Below, one piece after another: positions 8,649-19,672 of a DNA stretch of 64,000 nt (the stretch's first letter is position 1; each line of letters opens with the position of its first letter). A model generated the notes under the pieces. It ran no database searches, was not told where the DNA came from, and saw nothing but the letters and a program-made list of their open reading frames with translations. The stretch spans positions 1 to 64,000 of the forward strand of contig CAWFVJ010000019.1 in NCBI GenBank assembly GCA_963819175.1. Direction: 5' to 3'. A program made the translations under genes and the position numbers. The DNA comes from CAWBRT01 sp963819175. Lineage in GTDB: Bacteria > Acidobacteriota > Terriglobia > Terriglobales > Acidobacteriaceae.

Positions 8649-9555
8649 ATGGACCTTGCAGCGCAGCCGCACGAGGAGAATACAGAGCCCGAGTTGAATG
8701 ACGGCGACCCGCCGATCCACGCGATCTTCCGTTTTCTGATCGCTGCCGTCGTCACCTGGCGGCGAATTTGGGCAGTCGCGACCCTCGCGTTTAGCGTTTT
8801 CCGCGACCACCTGCTGATTGCTGACGTCGCCTACCGCTCGGCTGGCGCCGTTCTGCTGATCGGAATCTACTCGCTGCTGCTTGCGCTGCTGGATCATCGG
8901 GACCGCGACCGCCTGGCTGCGCAAGGTCTGCCGCTCGATCGGCTTGCCCGGCGTCAGTTCCTGACGGGCTTGGCGTTCGGGATGCTGCTGATTGCCATTT
9001 GCGTAGCGTTGGTAGCCACGTGCGGCAGCTATCAGGCGCGAGCTGCCATAACTGCGCGTACGCTGCGGTTGGGTGTCGAGGTGTTGTTCGCTGCTGCTGA
9101 CGGGCGCGCTGCTGGAAGAAGTCATGTTCCGAGGGTATCCCTTTCAGCGCCTGGTTGAAGCCGTGGGGCCGGTCTGGGCGGTGACGGGCTCGCGTCGGCG
9201 CTGTTCGCGGCGGCGCATCTGGGCAATCCCAACGCGGGCGGCTTTGAGTTGGGCGTTTTTCAATACCATCGCCATCGGAGTGCTGCTGGCGGTGGCATAC
9301 CTGCGAACCCGGACGCTATGGCTTCCGTTCGGCATCCACTTCGGGTGGAATTTTGCTCTCGGCTTCGTCTTTGGCCTGCCGGTGAGCGGATTGAACGACT
9401 TCAGCGTGCTGGTAAAAGGGTCGATTCGTGGGCCTCAGTGGCTTACCGGCGGGTCGTATGGCCTGGAAAACAGCGGCGCTGCGGCTATCCTGATCGTGCT
9501 GGGTTTGCTTCTGACATTGAAGGCACGGGTGGGCATAGGCAAAATGAGCGCCTGA
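8649..9555 (+). CDS. CPBP-family intramembrane protease (CAAX/Abi type), frameshifted
   Basis: A multi-pass membrane protein of the CPBP family, related to Rce1-type glutamic intramembrane proteases. The hallmark motifs are present. Motif 1 is LLEEVMFRGYPFQRL (EExxxR). Motif 2, FAAAHLGNPNA, is recovered in another frame at about 9205-9235. Motif 3 is HFGWNFALGFVFG. Frames change near 9095, 9185 and 9240. Several hydrophobic helices precede motif 1 (SAGAVLLIGIYSLLLALL, LAFGMLLIAICVALVAT). The ATG at 8649 directly follows the GHMP kinase stop. Substrate unknown. Confidence 0.82.
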
Positions 9556-9759
9556 CTGCCGCTGACGGCAAATTGGGATAACGGGTGCGGAACTGGATCA
9601 TTTCGGCTGGAAACAGCCAACCGTCTTGCCCCGACGCTGCGGCTCGTATTCGGGTTCGCCTCAGATCAGTAAACAGGGAAGCAGAAAAGAAGTGAATCGA
9701 GAAACTTTCCTTTTTGCGATTGCGTCAAATCATGATAGGTAAGCGCGAGGAGGCAATTC

Positions 9760-9984
9760 ATGCGCAAGTGGGCAGTGCCGTTAACCGTACTTGGCGTAGG
9801 GGGCGTCGGGGCCTTGATGTTATCGCCGCGCGGACGAAGCGCAATCAGGTGGGTATTCCGCCGCATGGAAGAGGCGCCGGAACAGATCGCGAAGTGGAAC
9901 GAGACAGCCCAGATCGAGTTGGAGAAGATTCAGACAGCACTGAATGAAGTGGCGGAATCGTTGCGCGTGAAACCGGCTCGTTGA
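9760..9984 (+). CDS. Small membrane-anchored protein, unknown function
   Basis: A 74-residue protein with one N-terminal transmembrane helix (WAVPLTVLGVGGVGALML). A basic stop-transfer segment (SPRGRSAIRWVFRRM) is followed by a helical, Glu/Gln-rich tail likely to form a coiled coil. A strong ribosome site (GAGGAGG) lies 7 nt before the ATG, which supports expression. The layout is YtxH-like in a general sense only. No function can be assigned. Confidence 0.65.
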   Translation: MRKWAVPLTVLGVGGVGALMLSPRGRSAIRWVFRRMEEAPEQIAKWNETAQIELEKIQTALNEVAESLRVKPAR

Positions 9985-10059
9985 AGAGCGGTCACCAGAC
10001 ACGCCTCCGCCCAGCGGATCAGCACCGCGGAGTCACCCGGTCCATTCGCAGGCATCAAC

Positions 10060-10353
10060 TCAGGCGGCAGCCTTGCCGGAGAGGCTGCTGATTTTGCGCG
10101 CCATGGCAATGTCGCGTTTCGTCAGTCCCCCGGCGTCGTGCGAAGTAAGCGAGAGCGTAACCCGGCTGTAGCTAATGGTGATGTCGGGGTGATGATTCGC
10201 TTCTTCGGCCTGTTCGGCAACCTGGTTGACGAACTCCATGGCATGGACAAAGTCGGAGAACTTGAATTCGCGTTGAATGGCGTTGCCTGATAAATTCCAC
10301 TCGGGAAGGCTGGTCAGTGCGTTTCGGATATCGGAATCACTCAAGGTAGTCAT
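10060..10353 (-). CDS. phhB: Pterin-4a-carbinolamine dehydratase
   Basis: A 97-residue single-domain enzyme that dehydrates 4a-hydroxytetrahydropterin to recycle the pterin cofactor of aromatic amino-acid hydroxylases. The active-site cluster HHPD occurs in EEANHHPDITISYSRV. The typical opening is TSLPEWNLSGNAIQREFKF, and LTSHDAGGLTKRDIAMA follows. Length is normal and the frame is intact. No aromatic amino-acid hydroxylase is in the window, so the physiological partner is unknown. It ends near the HD-GYP gene on the same strand. Confidence 0.92.
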   Translation of the reverse strand: MTTLSDSDIRNALTSLPEWNLSGNAIQREFKFSDFVHAMEFVNQVAEQAEEANHHPDITISYSRVTLSLTSHDAGGLTKRDIAMARKISSLSGKAAA

Positions 10354-10365
10354 GCGGCCCCCTTC

Positions 10366-11519
10366 TCATGCTGCATGCACTGATGGCGGCGGATGGGTCA
10401 GGCGTTGGCTGGAATTGCCGGCCTTGTCCGGCGTGACGCCGCGCACCTGGGAATCGATTTCCCGCCGGAGTTCGGTCCAGACCTCGCTCGGAATGTCAAG
10501 AAAGACCTCGACAATTTCTGGATCGAACTGCTTGCCGGACCAGCTTCTGAATTTCGGTCCTGGCGGCTTGCAGATCTTGGGCGGGCCGGTAAGGGCGGTC
10601 GGAGGTAATCGCGTCCAGGGTATCGGCAATAGCGAAGATTCTTGCCCCCAGAGGAATTTCGGTCGCCCTTTAATTTCCGCGGATATCCTGTGCCATCGTA
10701 GCGTTCCTGATGAGTGAATACGATCTCGGCGGCTTCCTGAAGGAACGGGATCTTCCGCAGCATCTGATATCCGTGCATGGCAGTGTTCCTGCACTTTGCG
10801 GATTTCGGCGGGAGTCAAGGGGCCGGGCTTGCTGAGAATTGCGTCGGGGATCGCCATCTTTCCGATGTCGTGCAGGAACGCCCCGCGAGCTATGATCCGG
10901 ACCTTGTCTCGAAGGGACATTGAATGCGGCGGCAATCTTGATGGTGTACGCGGTAACTCTTTTCGAGTGGCCTACGGTTTCGGCATCCTTCAGATCCAGT
11001 GCGTCTCCCAAGGCTTCCAGCGTGATGTCGTAAGAGCGCTCGAGTTCGGCCATGGCCTGGCGCAACTGTTCAGTTCGCGCATTGACCAGAGTCTCGAGAT
11101 TCATCTGGTAGTTGTGGTTTTCAATCTTCAGGTTCCGGTTTTCGACGTGCTCGACGAACCATCAGCAGCAATTGCTCGCGCTCGAAAGGCTTCAACAGGT
11201 AGTCGTACGCGCCGTTGCGAATGGCCGCCAAAGCGACCGAGATATCGTGCACGGCGGTAACCATGACAACGGGAACGTCAGGAAAGCGCTCCTTGATTCT
11301 TTCCAGCAAGGCGATGCCGTCCATTTCGGGCATCATCATGTCCGTCAGGATGAGATCGAAGTCCTCGCCGCAGTCCAGCAGCTCAAGAGCCTCCATGCCT
11401 GAAGCTGCCTGGCGGGTATGGTAGCCAGCCTGATTCAACATCGAAGACACTACTTCTCGAATCGCCTCTTCGTCATCGACGACCAATATTCTTGATTCCG
11501 GCATAGATGGCCCACTCAC
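10366..11519 (-). CDS. Two-component response regulator with HD-GYP output domain (RpfG-like)
   Basis: Predicted cyclic-di-GMP phosphodiesterase under phospho-relay control. An N-terminal receiver has ILVVDDEEAIREVV, the phospho-acceptor Asp in LILTDMMMPEMDG and the Lys in YLLKPFE. A helical linker (TEQLRQAMAELERSYD) leads to an HD-GYP domain with GAFLHDIGKMAIPD, FTHQERYDGTGYP and AIADTLDAITSDRPYR. Catalytic HD and GYP residues are all present. Frames change near 11150, 10925, 10795, 10650 and 10530. The start is at 11519 or 11504. It is divergent from the sensor kinase that begins 120 bp away, its likely partner. Confidence 0.85.
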
Positions 11520-11637
11520 GTCAGGAGTGCTTATTGTACATCTCGTCGTTGTCCGCCGCGACGTTATTAACTTTGGAACAAATCGACGAAAATAGTCCTA
11601 GATTCTATCCTTGTTGTGGTATACAGCTAATCGCCCC

Positions 11638-14600
11638 ATGCCGATGACGTTATTTCCTGGAATGGCGATATTACCTTTTCTGCAATCGGTGGAAGTGTCT
11701 CAGTTGCTCACCGAGGGCGCCGGAACACTGATACTGCTGGCGGCGGCTATTCTGGTTTATCGCAGCTTTCGCGAGCGTTATCTCGGCATTTGGATTGCCG
11801 GCTGGGTGCTTTATTCCGCCTACCGCGAAACCGCAATTGCATCGGAATATCTAAACCCCGGACAGTTACTGACGGGCTATCTCTCAACTGAGCTTTGTCG
11901 TCGCGCTGGTCCTGCTGGTGTGGGCGATGCTTGTCTACACGGACTCGAAGAGATTTCTGCCGGCGTTCATATGCCTTGAGCGCCATCAGCTGTGGCGTGC
12001 GTGGTGCTCCGAGTTGGCTGGTTCCCGCACTCGACCGTCCTGATGGTGCTTATTTCACGTTTTGTATCGCGTCATCACCGCCATTGGCGCCGCGCGGTTG
12101 GCGCTGTTCAGTCGCGGCAGGCGGGAAATTGGTCCATGGCTGATGGCGATAATGCTGTTGCTCGTCCACTTCGACGAGTCGGTGCCGAGCGGCCACGTGA
12201 TGATCGGCGTGGATGTCCTTGATCGAGATCCTGCTCGGGTTGAGCATCCTGGTAATCGTCCTGGACGATTCGCGGGCAGGGCAAGCATCGTCTGGAGGTT
12301 TTCAACGCGCTGACGACCGCGATCGCCGAATCGCGCAATTCAGACTCGATGATGCAGGACGCGCTCGAGCAACTCAATCGGCTGATGGGGCTCGCGCGTT
12401 GCCTGGGTTCGACTGCTGGAAGGCGAAAGGATGGTGCTCCGTCAGCACATCGGGCTTGGCGATAAGATTGCGGTGCTTCGTCCGGAAGCTATCCTTCCAG
12501 GGAAGCATGCTCGAAAAGATCGGCAGCGGCCGCGCTCCGCTGGTTGTGTCCATTCAGTTCGTTGGAAGGGGAATTGCGGCAGGAGGCGGCGGAGTCTGGG
12601 CCTTTCCCAGCTCGTTATCCTTCCGTTGAAAGGGAATGCCTCATTGCTGGGTGCTCTTGTTCTGGGAATGGAACGTCACCGGCGCTACTCGATCGAGGAA
12701 AAGCGCTTTCTGATTACGACTTCCAACCATCTCGGCCTGGCGCTTGAGAATGTGCAGCTCTTCGAACAGATCATCGGTTCCCATCGCAGATGGATCAGCA
12801 CCTTCGACTCCATCGACGATCTGATCCTGGTGCACGATGGTGAGCAGCGAATCATTCGCGCCAACCGTGCTTTTGTGCGCAGGCTGGGGCTCAACCTGCG
12901 CGGAGTGCTGGGCCAAAGATGCCGCGAACTTCTTCCGAATGCGCCGCAGGGCTGCCCCTACTGTCTGCGCGCCGGCGAGAACGTGGTCGATGCACCCGAT
13001 CCATGCTTCGGCGGCTTCTCAACCGTGTCGACCTCCAGCTACGCCGAGGAACTCGGCACCGAAGTTGGCACGATTCACGTCATACGCGACACCACCGACA
13101 TGCATTTGGCGGAGGAGCGTTTCCGTGTGCTTTTCGAGAAGATGCAGGAGGGCGTGTTCATCTCAACCCCGCAACGCAAATTGCTGGACTGCAATGAAGC
13201 CTTCATGCGCATGCTCGGATTCAGCGACAAGTCTGAAGTTTTCTCCCTGGACCTGAATCGTCATCTCTATTCCTTGCCCGAACACCAGGCGGCGCATCAG
13301 CGCGACATGGAGCGGGACGGATTCGTTCGCAATTTCGAGTTCGTCCACCACCGCAAAGATGGTTCCGTGGCGACGCTGCTGGAGAATAGTTTTGCCACGC
13401 GCGACAGGAATGGAGAAATACTGCGATACCAGGGATTCTTGTTCGACATCACGGAAAAGAAACATGCCGAAGAGGAGATTCGCCGCCGTAATCGCGAACT
13501 GCATGCGCTCAACGCCATCGCCATCGCCGCGACTCGGACGTTCGATATCCAGGAGACGGCAAGGGAGGCCCTGGGACAGGCCATGACGCTGTTTGGCGCC
13601 GCCGCGGCCAGCATCCTGCTCCTGGAGCCGGGCACTGGAACCCTGCGATTATGCGCCTCCGAGGGGCAAACCAACGCGGCCGCCGAGAGGCGAAAGGTTA
13701 CGAACTTTCCGCCCGGTTCTGGGCGGAATTCATCGTCAACAAGACCGAGCTGATCTCGGCTGCGGGCATTCGAGAATCTGCCCCGCGAGATCCAAGCCGC
13801 GGTCGATCCCGAGATGCGAGCGCGTCCTTTGCGTGGCGATGTGGGCCAGCCAGCACGAGCCGCTCGGGCTATTTCTCGTGAGCCGGCGCGAAGATCGCGA
13901 GTTCACCACCGATGAACACACGGATTGATGGTCACCATCGCTCGCCAACTGGCGATTTCCATTGAGCGTACGCGCCTTTACACGGAGACCAGGCGGGCCT
14001 ACCAGGATCTGCGCAACACGCAGGAACAGCTGCTTCAGAGCGAGAAAATGTCCGCGCTCGGTCGCATGATTTCCGGCGTTGCGCACGAGTTGAACAACCC
14101 GCTTACGGCTATTCTTGGTTATGCTCAACTACTTGAAGAGGAAGGACTTAGCAAGCAGGCAAAAGATTTTCTGGCTAAGCTCTACAAACAAGTCCAGCGG
14201 ACGCAGAAGATTGTGCACAACCTGCTCGCATTCTCGCGCCAGCAAAAACCGGCTAAGGGCAAAATAGACTTGGCGCAGATTCTGGAAGAAACGCTCTCTC
14301 TGAAGGAAGCGGATCTTAAGCTGAACAGTATTCAGGTCGTGCGATCGATCCAGCCGGTTCCATCAGTGGTCGCGGACGCGCACCAACTGGAACAGGTCTT
14401 CCTCAATATCATCAACAATGCGGCCGACGCCATCATGGAGAACTCGCAGGGCGGTAAGCTGGAGGTCAGCATTTTTGAAGCCCACGGCTGTGCGTGCGTG
14501 GAGTTTCACGATTCTGGCCCGGGGATCGCAGTCATTGATATGAGCCGCGTTTTTGACCCCTTCTACACCACCAAGAAGCTGGGCAAGGGGACCGGTCTGG

Positions 14601-14827
14601 GGCTCTCGATCTGCTATGGCATCATGAAAGAGCACAACGGCGAGATCACCGCGTCCAACCATCCGCAGGGTGGAGCGATTTTCCAGATACGATTGCCGCT
14701 CGGCGCGGGGATAGTGGATAGAGTCCTCTCCCAAGCCGTGCCCGGTCCCGCTCAGAACAGCAGCGTCCAAGCCGCGGCGGAGCCTGTGCCAAGAGACTAT
14801 CCCTCGGATGTAGGTGGTGGAATCTGA
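11638..14827 (+). CDS. Membrane sensor histidine kinase with GAF-PAS-PAS-GAF modules, frameshifted
   Basis: A large hybrid-sensing kinase. The N-terminal region (about 11638-12240) is hydrophobic, starting MTLFPGMAILPFLQSVEVSQ and LILLAAAILVYRSF. It is followed by a GAF-like part (to about 12770) and a PAS domain (IDDLILVHDGEQRIIRANRAF). A second PAS is at 13110-13470 (MQEGVFISTPQRKLLDCNEA), and a second GAF (AAAASILLLEPGTGTLRL) continues to about 13970. The kinase core has the H-box GVAHELNNPLTAILGY, N-box NIINNAADAI, and G-boxes DSGPGIA and GKGTGLGLSICYGI. The first part has many frame changes (11880-12620), with more near 13710-13920; the core is intact. No receiver domain is attached. Its likely target is the divergent REC-HD-GYP protein. 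Confidence 0.85.
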
Positions 14828-15172
14828 GTGCTTGATTTTGAAATGCGAGGTACTTCGGCAGGCAACAGTGAGTATCGAAATACCACTTTGTGAACCGCTA
14901 GTCGTCTTTGATTCATCAGTGAAGTCTAACGCAGACGCGGTTACAGCCAACGAACCTTAGTGCCGTATCCCACTGTTCACGGCGCTATTAATCCCTCAGG
15001 TGAGCACGCCAATCGGCGTTTCTCCGATTTGGGGCACTCGATTGCTCTTCATGCCACTGTCCATTTGATTCAGCAGTATTGGCAAGGGTTGCTGAAGTGG
15101 TTCAACAAGTGCAGTGAACGGAGCTAGAAGCCGTATCCAGCGTTCGACAGGGCTAAAGGGAGGCACAAGGCA
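14828..15172. other. Gene-free interval with a small inverted repeat
   Basis: No supported gene. An AATCGG...CCGATT inverted repeat occurs near 15011-15033. A good ribosome site (AAGGGAGG) lies at the end, serving the next gene. The short minus-strand reading frame here has no recognisable features. Confidence 0.4.
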
Positions 15173-15691
15173 ATGTTCAATGGCGTCCAGGGTGAAAAAT
15201 TTACCGGGTTGGCTGCTGCTTATGTAACCGAGCTTGGCAAGGAAACGATGGAGAGTTACCAGGCGATCTATGCCTGTAACCAGCATCGCGTTTACGCCCT
15301 AGCATTCTGGATGACCGATAACGAATTGAGGCCGAACAGGTCATGGAGCGGGCATTCCTTCGTGTTTTCTCCGCCACCAGTTCGCCGACCGAGGAAATGG
15401 TCGATTGCGCTCTGCTGGAGGAAATCCGGCAACTGGTACCCGTAGGCGTGCTCACGCTGAAACAGGGTCATCTGCTCTGAAGTGCTCTCAGTGCGCCGCA
15501 ATGTTAAGCGAGTCGATCTTGAGCGCGCTGTCGTGAAGCTGCCAGCCACTGAGCGCCTGATCTATCTGTTGCACGATGGCGAAGGGTATGATCACGAGCG
15601 CATCGCTTTCACCCTCGGCATCACCGAAGACGACAGCCGCCATGGTTTGCACCAGGCGCGTCTTGGACTGAGGACGCTGCTGGCCGTCTAA
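15173..15691 (+). CDS. Sigma-70-like (ECF type) regulator, frameshifted
   Basis: A short protein with a region-4-like helix-turn-helix at the C-terminus: LPATERLIYLLHDGEGYDHE, then RIAFTLGITEDDSRHGLHQA. The N-terminus (YQAIYACNQHRVYALAFWMT followed, after one indel, by EQVMERAFLRVFSAT) resembles sigma-70 region 2. Frames change near 15325 (one base missing in GAATTGAGGCC) and near 15478. AAGGGAGG lies about 10 nt upstream of the ATG at 15173; ATG at 15248 is an alternative. Acidobacterial genomes carry many divergent ECF proteins; no anti-sigma gene is adjacent. A strong terminator follows. Confidence 0.65.
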
Positions 15692-15774
15692 CCCGGATTC
15701 GCGGAAGGTAACCGTTAAGTACCCGAGCTCTGGCTTGGCGATTCATAGCTCTGGTCTTAAAGTTCTCTCCAACC

Positions 15775-15802
15775 TGCCCCTCCCAACGGAGGGGCATTTT
15801 TT
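15775..15802 (+). terminator. Rho-independent terminator after the sigma-like gene
   Basis: TGCCCCTCC and GGAGGGGCA form a 9-bp GC-rich stem with a CAAC loop, followed by six T. Confidence 0.88.
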
Positions 15803-15926
15803 AGCCTGTCGCGCGGATGCCTGCCCTGATTTTGGCGCTGCGAGCGCCACGACCGCTGGGTGAATTGCATTGGTATGTGACCGGCGTCACGGAATATATG
15901 TTCGCTATCCTGATTCAATATCTCTT

Positions 15927-16109
15927 ATGAAGCACAAGCCCAAACCGAAACCGAAGAAATTGACTCCCACCGCGCCGCCAGCCAAGGCGGTCGCGACCGG
16001 CACTCCGCTGGCGTGCGACTGCCGGGACTGTGATCTTTCCTATTGCGATTGCTCGGATATGGAAGGCACCACGGTTTTGCCTGCCGGGGAGACGTCAAGT
16101 ACGAAGTAG
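15927..16109 (+). CDS. Small basic/Cys-cluster protein, unknown
   Basis: A possible 60-residue protein with a Lys/Pro-rich start (MKHKPKPKPKKLTP) and a tight cysteine cluster (CDCRDCDLSYCDCSD), which could bind metal. No family is recognised. It lies alone between a terminator and hairpin B7. No strong ribosome site precedes the ATG at 15927. It may be a chance reading frame, though the Cys pattern is unusual. Confidence 0.4.
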   Translation: MKHKPKPKPKKLTPTAPPAKAVATGTPLACDCRDCDLSYCDCSDMEGTTVLPAGETSSTK

Positions 16110-16140
16110 TGCCGCCTCCCAGCTTTGGACTCAGAAAGAA

Positions 16141-16184
16141 ACTACCCCACGTTAGCCCAACCGCGGGGCGAACGTTGGGCACCC
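16141..16184. repeat. Family B hairpin B7, just downstream of glmU
   Basis: ACTACCCCACGTTAGCCC pairs imperfectly with GGGGCGAACGTTGGGCACCC. It starts 13 bp after the glmU stop codon on the minus strand. Confidence 0.75.
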
Positions 16185-16196
16185 GTCCCAACCATC

Positions 16197-17636
16197 TTAT
16201 TTAGCAGTTCTGTTCTTCAGCTTCTCGCGACGTTTCTTCGCCCATTCCGGCTTGTTCACCTGCATGCCGCGCGCCACTGCCAGGGCGTCGGCCGGCACGT
16301 CCTGTGTAATGCAGCTTCCGCGCCGATATAGGCCCCCTCGGCCACGCGCACAGGGGCAACCAGCGTAGTATCGCTGCCGATGAAGGCGCCGTCCCCAATC
16401 ACCGTCTTGTGCTTGTGCACGCCGTCGTAGTTGCACGTGATGGTGCCGGCGCCCACGTTCACGCCTTCGCCGATCTCCGCGTCGCCCAGGTAGGTGAGGT
16501 GGTTGGCCTTGGAGCCGCGTCCCAGCGTGGTCTTCTTGGTCTCGACAAAGTTGCCGACGTGCGCTCCCGCCCCGATGTGGCTGGCGGGACGGATGTGGCA
16601 GTAGGGGCCAAGCATGGCCGCGCTCTCGACCACCGAATCCTTCAGAATGCATCCGTGGCGCACCGTGACGCCGTCGCCGAGGCGCATGTTCTCAACACCG
16701 AAAACGAATTGATCGGCAGTCGCCGCCAATGTGTGGTTGAGCCCAGCAACTGCACGAACGGGCCGATCACCGTGTCCGGGCCGACCTGCACGTCGGGATC
16801 GATAACGCAGGACTGCGGGCTGGAAAATGGTGACTCCCTCGCCATAAGTTGCGAAGTCTTGCGAGCGCGCAGGATGGCATCGAGGCTGGCCAATTCGGCC
16901 CTGGTATTCACGCCCAGCACTTCACTGGCGATCTGTCGCCTTGAGCGCGAGCACGGTTTCTCCGGCGCGGCGCAGAATGCCCGCCAGGTCGGTCAGATAG
17001 AACTCGTGGTGCGGATTGTCGGTGCTCAGTTGATCGATATAGCGGAAAAGCGCTCTGGCCTGGAAGGCGTAGATGCCGGAGTTGATTTCACCGAATCTCC
17101 GCCTGTGCGGGCGCGAGCGACTTTTGCTCGACGATGGCGTTGACTTCATTGCTGCCTGCGGAGCTTCGGACGATGCGGCCATAACCGAACGGGTCGGGCG
17201 GCTCCGCGGTGAGGATTGTCATGGCCGCTCGATGCGTCAGATGAAAGTCACGGAGGCGGGCGATGGTCTCGGGGCGAATCAGGGGCACGTCGCCGGAGAG
17301 CACCAGGACGGCATCGTAGGCGGCGAGCGCCTGGCGGCATTGCATCAGGGCGTGTCCGGTTCCGTGTTGCTCGCGCTGCTCGACAAACCCTACGCCATAG
17401 CCGGAAACAGCTTCGCGGACGCGCTCCGCCTCATGCCCGATGATGCAGTAAATATCACTGCCGGCAACGACGGCGGAAGCGGCGCGGATAACGTGGGCCA
17501 GCAGCGGCAGGCCGCCGATCGGGTGCAGCACCTTGGGCCGCTTGGATTTCAGGCGCGTACCCTTGCCTGCGGCCAGGATGGCAATGGCAAAACGCGGATT
17601 TACGGGGTTCGGGGAAACAGTGCTTATGCTCGTCAT
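16197..17636 (-). CDS. glmU: Bifunctional GlmU: N-acetylglucosamine-1-P uridyltransferase / glucosamine-1-P acetyltransferase, frameshifted
   Basis: GlmU makes UDP-GlcNAc for peptidoglycan and LPS. The N-terminal pyrophosphorylase domain begins with AILAAGKGTRLKSKRPKVLH and has EQHGTGHALMQC, LVLSGDVPLIRP and EINSGIYAFQA. The left-handed beta-helix acetyltransferase has CHIRPASHIGAGAHVGNFVE, TKKTTLGRGSKANHLTYLGD and GAGTITCNYDGVHKHKT. The C-terminus ends KPEWAKKRREKLKN. Frames change near 17095, 16925, 16740-16690 and 16310. The enzyme is essential, so the breaks are probably sequence errors. Full length would be about 480 residues. Confidence 0.93.
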
Positions 17637-17709
17637 AAGATCGCATAGGGCGCCGGGTCACGGAATTTCCACCCGCAAAAGACGGCAGAAAAGATGATGT
17701 TGCGGGCAG

Positions 17710-18750
17710 CTACTCGACGCTGGAAGCTATTTTACCTTTACGCCCGCGTGCAGCAGCGAATTCGATCAATTCGCTCGCGATGCGCACGTAGTTGTGTCTC
17801 GCCACGACCTTGTCATCGAGGTATTCGCCGAGGATTGGCTCGACTCCAAGCTCCCGAATCCGATCCAGATCATTCACGATCGGTTCGGCCTGTTCCGCCG
17901 CATAGGCCATTTTCAGCGATGGCGGGACGGGGGTGGTGTTCAGCAGGGCATAGTCGACCACCTTCCGGTCGGCGTGTTGAAAGAGAACGCGAATATGTTC
18001 GGAAGCGGTCATGCCTTGGCTCTCATTGGCCTGAGTCATGAGATTGCCGATGTAGGCCTTCATCGCGTGGGAAGCGGCTATCGCCTCGGGAATGCCATTC
18101 ACCAGCAGGTTGGGAACAAGACTGGTAAAAAGAGATCCCGGGCCAATCGTGATGAGATCGGCTTCGGCGATTGCGCGCAAAGTCTGGGGCAGCGGGCGCG
18201 CATTGGCGGGCACAAGGTTGATGCGCACGATGCGCCTTCTGCTGGCGCTGATGCTGGTTTCGCCGCGCACGCGCGAGCCGTCATCCATGAAGGCGTCCAG
18301 TTGAACATTGGAGATGGTGGAAGGCACGATTTCGCCGCGTGCCTTGAGAATTCCCGAGGAAAGCTTCACGGCTTCGGCAAAGTCTCCGGTGATGGACGAT
18401 AGCGCGGTCAGGAAAAGATTACCGAAGTTGTGACCCTCCAGTTCGCCGGAGGCAAAACGGTATTGAAAGAGGCGCGCCAGCAATTGTTCGTCCTCGGAGA
18501 GGGCAATCATGCAGTTGCGTATGTCGCCCGGAGGAAGCACGCCAAGGTCTTTGCGCAGGCGTCCGCTGGAGCCACCGTCATCGGTGACGGTGACAACCGC
18601 CGTCAGATTCGAGATATAGGTGCTGTCGGGCGTGCTGTCACTTCGGACCGGCACAAAGCTCTTCAGGCCACGCAGCAGGGTAGATAGCCCCGTACCCCCA
18701 CCGATGGCGACAACTTTCAGCGCGAGAGCTTGTTCAGGTTGTGGTGTCAT
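17710..18750 (-). CDS. yvcK: YvcK/CofD-like UDP-sugar-binding regulator
   Basis: A 346-residue YvcK-family protein. Studied homologues bind UDP-GlcNAc and are needed for growth on gluconeogenic carbon and for correct cell-wall synthesis. Visible features are the N-terminal VVAIGGGTGLSTLLRGLK, VTVTDDGGSSGRLRKDLG, PPGDIRNCMIALS, LEGHNFGNLFLTAL and DLITIGPGSLFTSLVPNLL. The frame is intact. In some Gram-positive genomes yvcK sits with rapZ and whiA; neither is here. Placement beside glmU fits a UDP-GlcNAc link, but that is inference. Confidence 0.93.
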   Translation of the reverse strand: MTPQPEQALALKVVAIGGGTGLSTLLRGLKSFVPVRSDSTPDSTYISNLTAVVTVTDDGGSSGRLRKDLGVLPPGDIRNCMIALSEDEQLLARLFQYRFASGELEGHNFGNLFLTALSSITGDFAEAVKLSSGILKARGEIVPSTISNVQLDAFMDDGSRVRGETSISASRRRIVRINLVPANARPLPQTLRAIAEADLITIGPGSLFTSLVPNLLVNGIPEAIAASHAMKAYIGNLMTQANESQGMTASEHIRVLFQHADRKVVDYALLNTTPVPPSLKMAYAAEQAEPIVNDLDRIRELGVEPILGEYLDDKVVARHNYVRIASELIEFAAARGRKGKIASSVE

Positions 18751-18777
18751 CCCCGGGAAACCATTGATACCAGAGGG

Positions 18778-19285
18778 CTATGCCGTTGTCCCCTCGGGAT
18801 AGATCAACTCCGTAAAGCGTGGATCGTCAGCCATGTTTCTAAAGTCGGAGTCATTGCGTGCCTGCAAGCGATTGTGGGGATTCAGGCGAATGGCCTCGGC
18901 AAGATGCTGGAGCGATTCTTGAGCGCGCCCGGTGAGGCAATCGAGCACCGCCAGACCGTACCAGACGAAATCGAGGCTCGGATCTTTCCGCGAAATCTCT
19001 TCCAGATGCTCGCGTGCTCCCACGTAGTCTCCCATGTTCATGAGGGAAACGGCGTAATCGTAATGTTCATCGACCGATCTTGAAATTCGTTTGCGTGCGC
19101 GTAAGTTGATTGTTGCAGATATTCAGATGCACCAGGGCACGATCCACCAGTTCCTTCGGCCCGTTGGCGATGACCTTCTCGAAGAAGGTTTTGGCGCGTT
19201 CAAATTTTTGCGATTGCATCGATTTGAGCGCCTGCTCATACGCCTGCACGGCTTGGGTATATCGAGGGTCCGCAGTCTTATTCAT
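18778..19285 (-). CDS. TPR-repeat protein, frameshifted
   Basis: A short helical-repeat protein of about 168 residues. The first part has AVQAYEQALKSMQSQKFERA and a second TPR-like helix pair. After a frame change near 19075 it continues with DEHYDYAVSLMNMGDYVGAR, EHLEEISRKDPSLDFVWYGL and LQHLAEAIRLNPHNRLQARN. Such repeats mediate protein contacts; no partner can be named. The C-terminus (ADDPRFTELI) is common in bacterial TPR proteins. It lies directly upstream of yvcK on the same strand. Confidence 0.75.
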
Positions 19286-19672
19286 CGGTCAGCCTGCTGA
19301 TCTTCTGAATCCATGCCTCGGGTGCTGAATGCACAAATCTCGTCCAGGGACTCTCCTTTACGAGGTCCGCCCGGGGTCAGATGGCTTCGGGCCGCAGCCA
19401 GGAAAAACCAATACTGGCACGAAAGAGCTTTATACCCGCAACTCCAACTCTCGTCAACTCACCTTTTCCAGGCATACTATCGTGTGAGCTGATCCTTCGC
19501 CGTGTTCCCAAGGAACTCAATGAGTGACATGGCGGAAAACAGGGCACCCGGCTGGCCAGTCATTTGCCCGATATTACTGGTTGGTGGCGATTTGCACAAA
19601 CAGGCGCGCCGAAGCAGGGACATTCGGGGTAAAGTTAAGACATGCGGTTGGTTTCATGCGGGCCAGGACCAG
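19286..19672. other. Interval without a supported gene
   Basis: No clear gene, hairpin or RNA is seen. A plus-strand frame upstream of lepB stays open from 19502, and an ATG at 19520 could extend LepB. The translated segment has no signal-peptidase features, so the later start is preferred. Confidence 0.35.

Noticed and set aside
14996..15286. Minus-strand frame in the interval before the sigma-like gene
   Set aside because: No motif, and it overlaps the start and ribosome site of the sigma-like gene.
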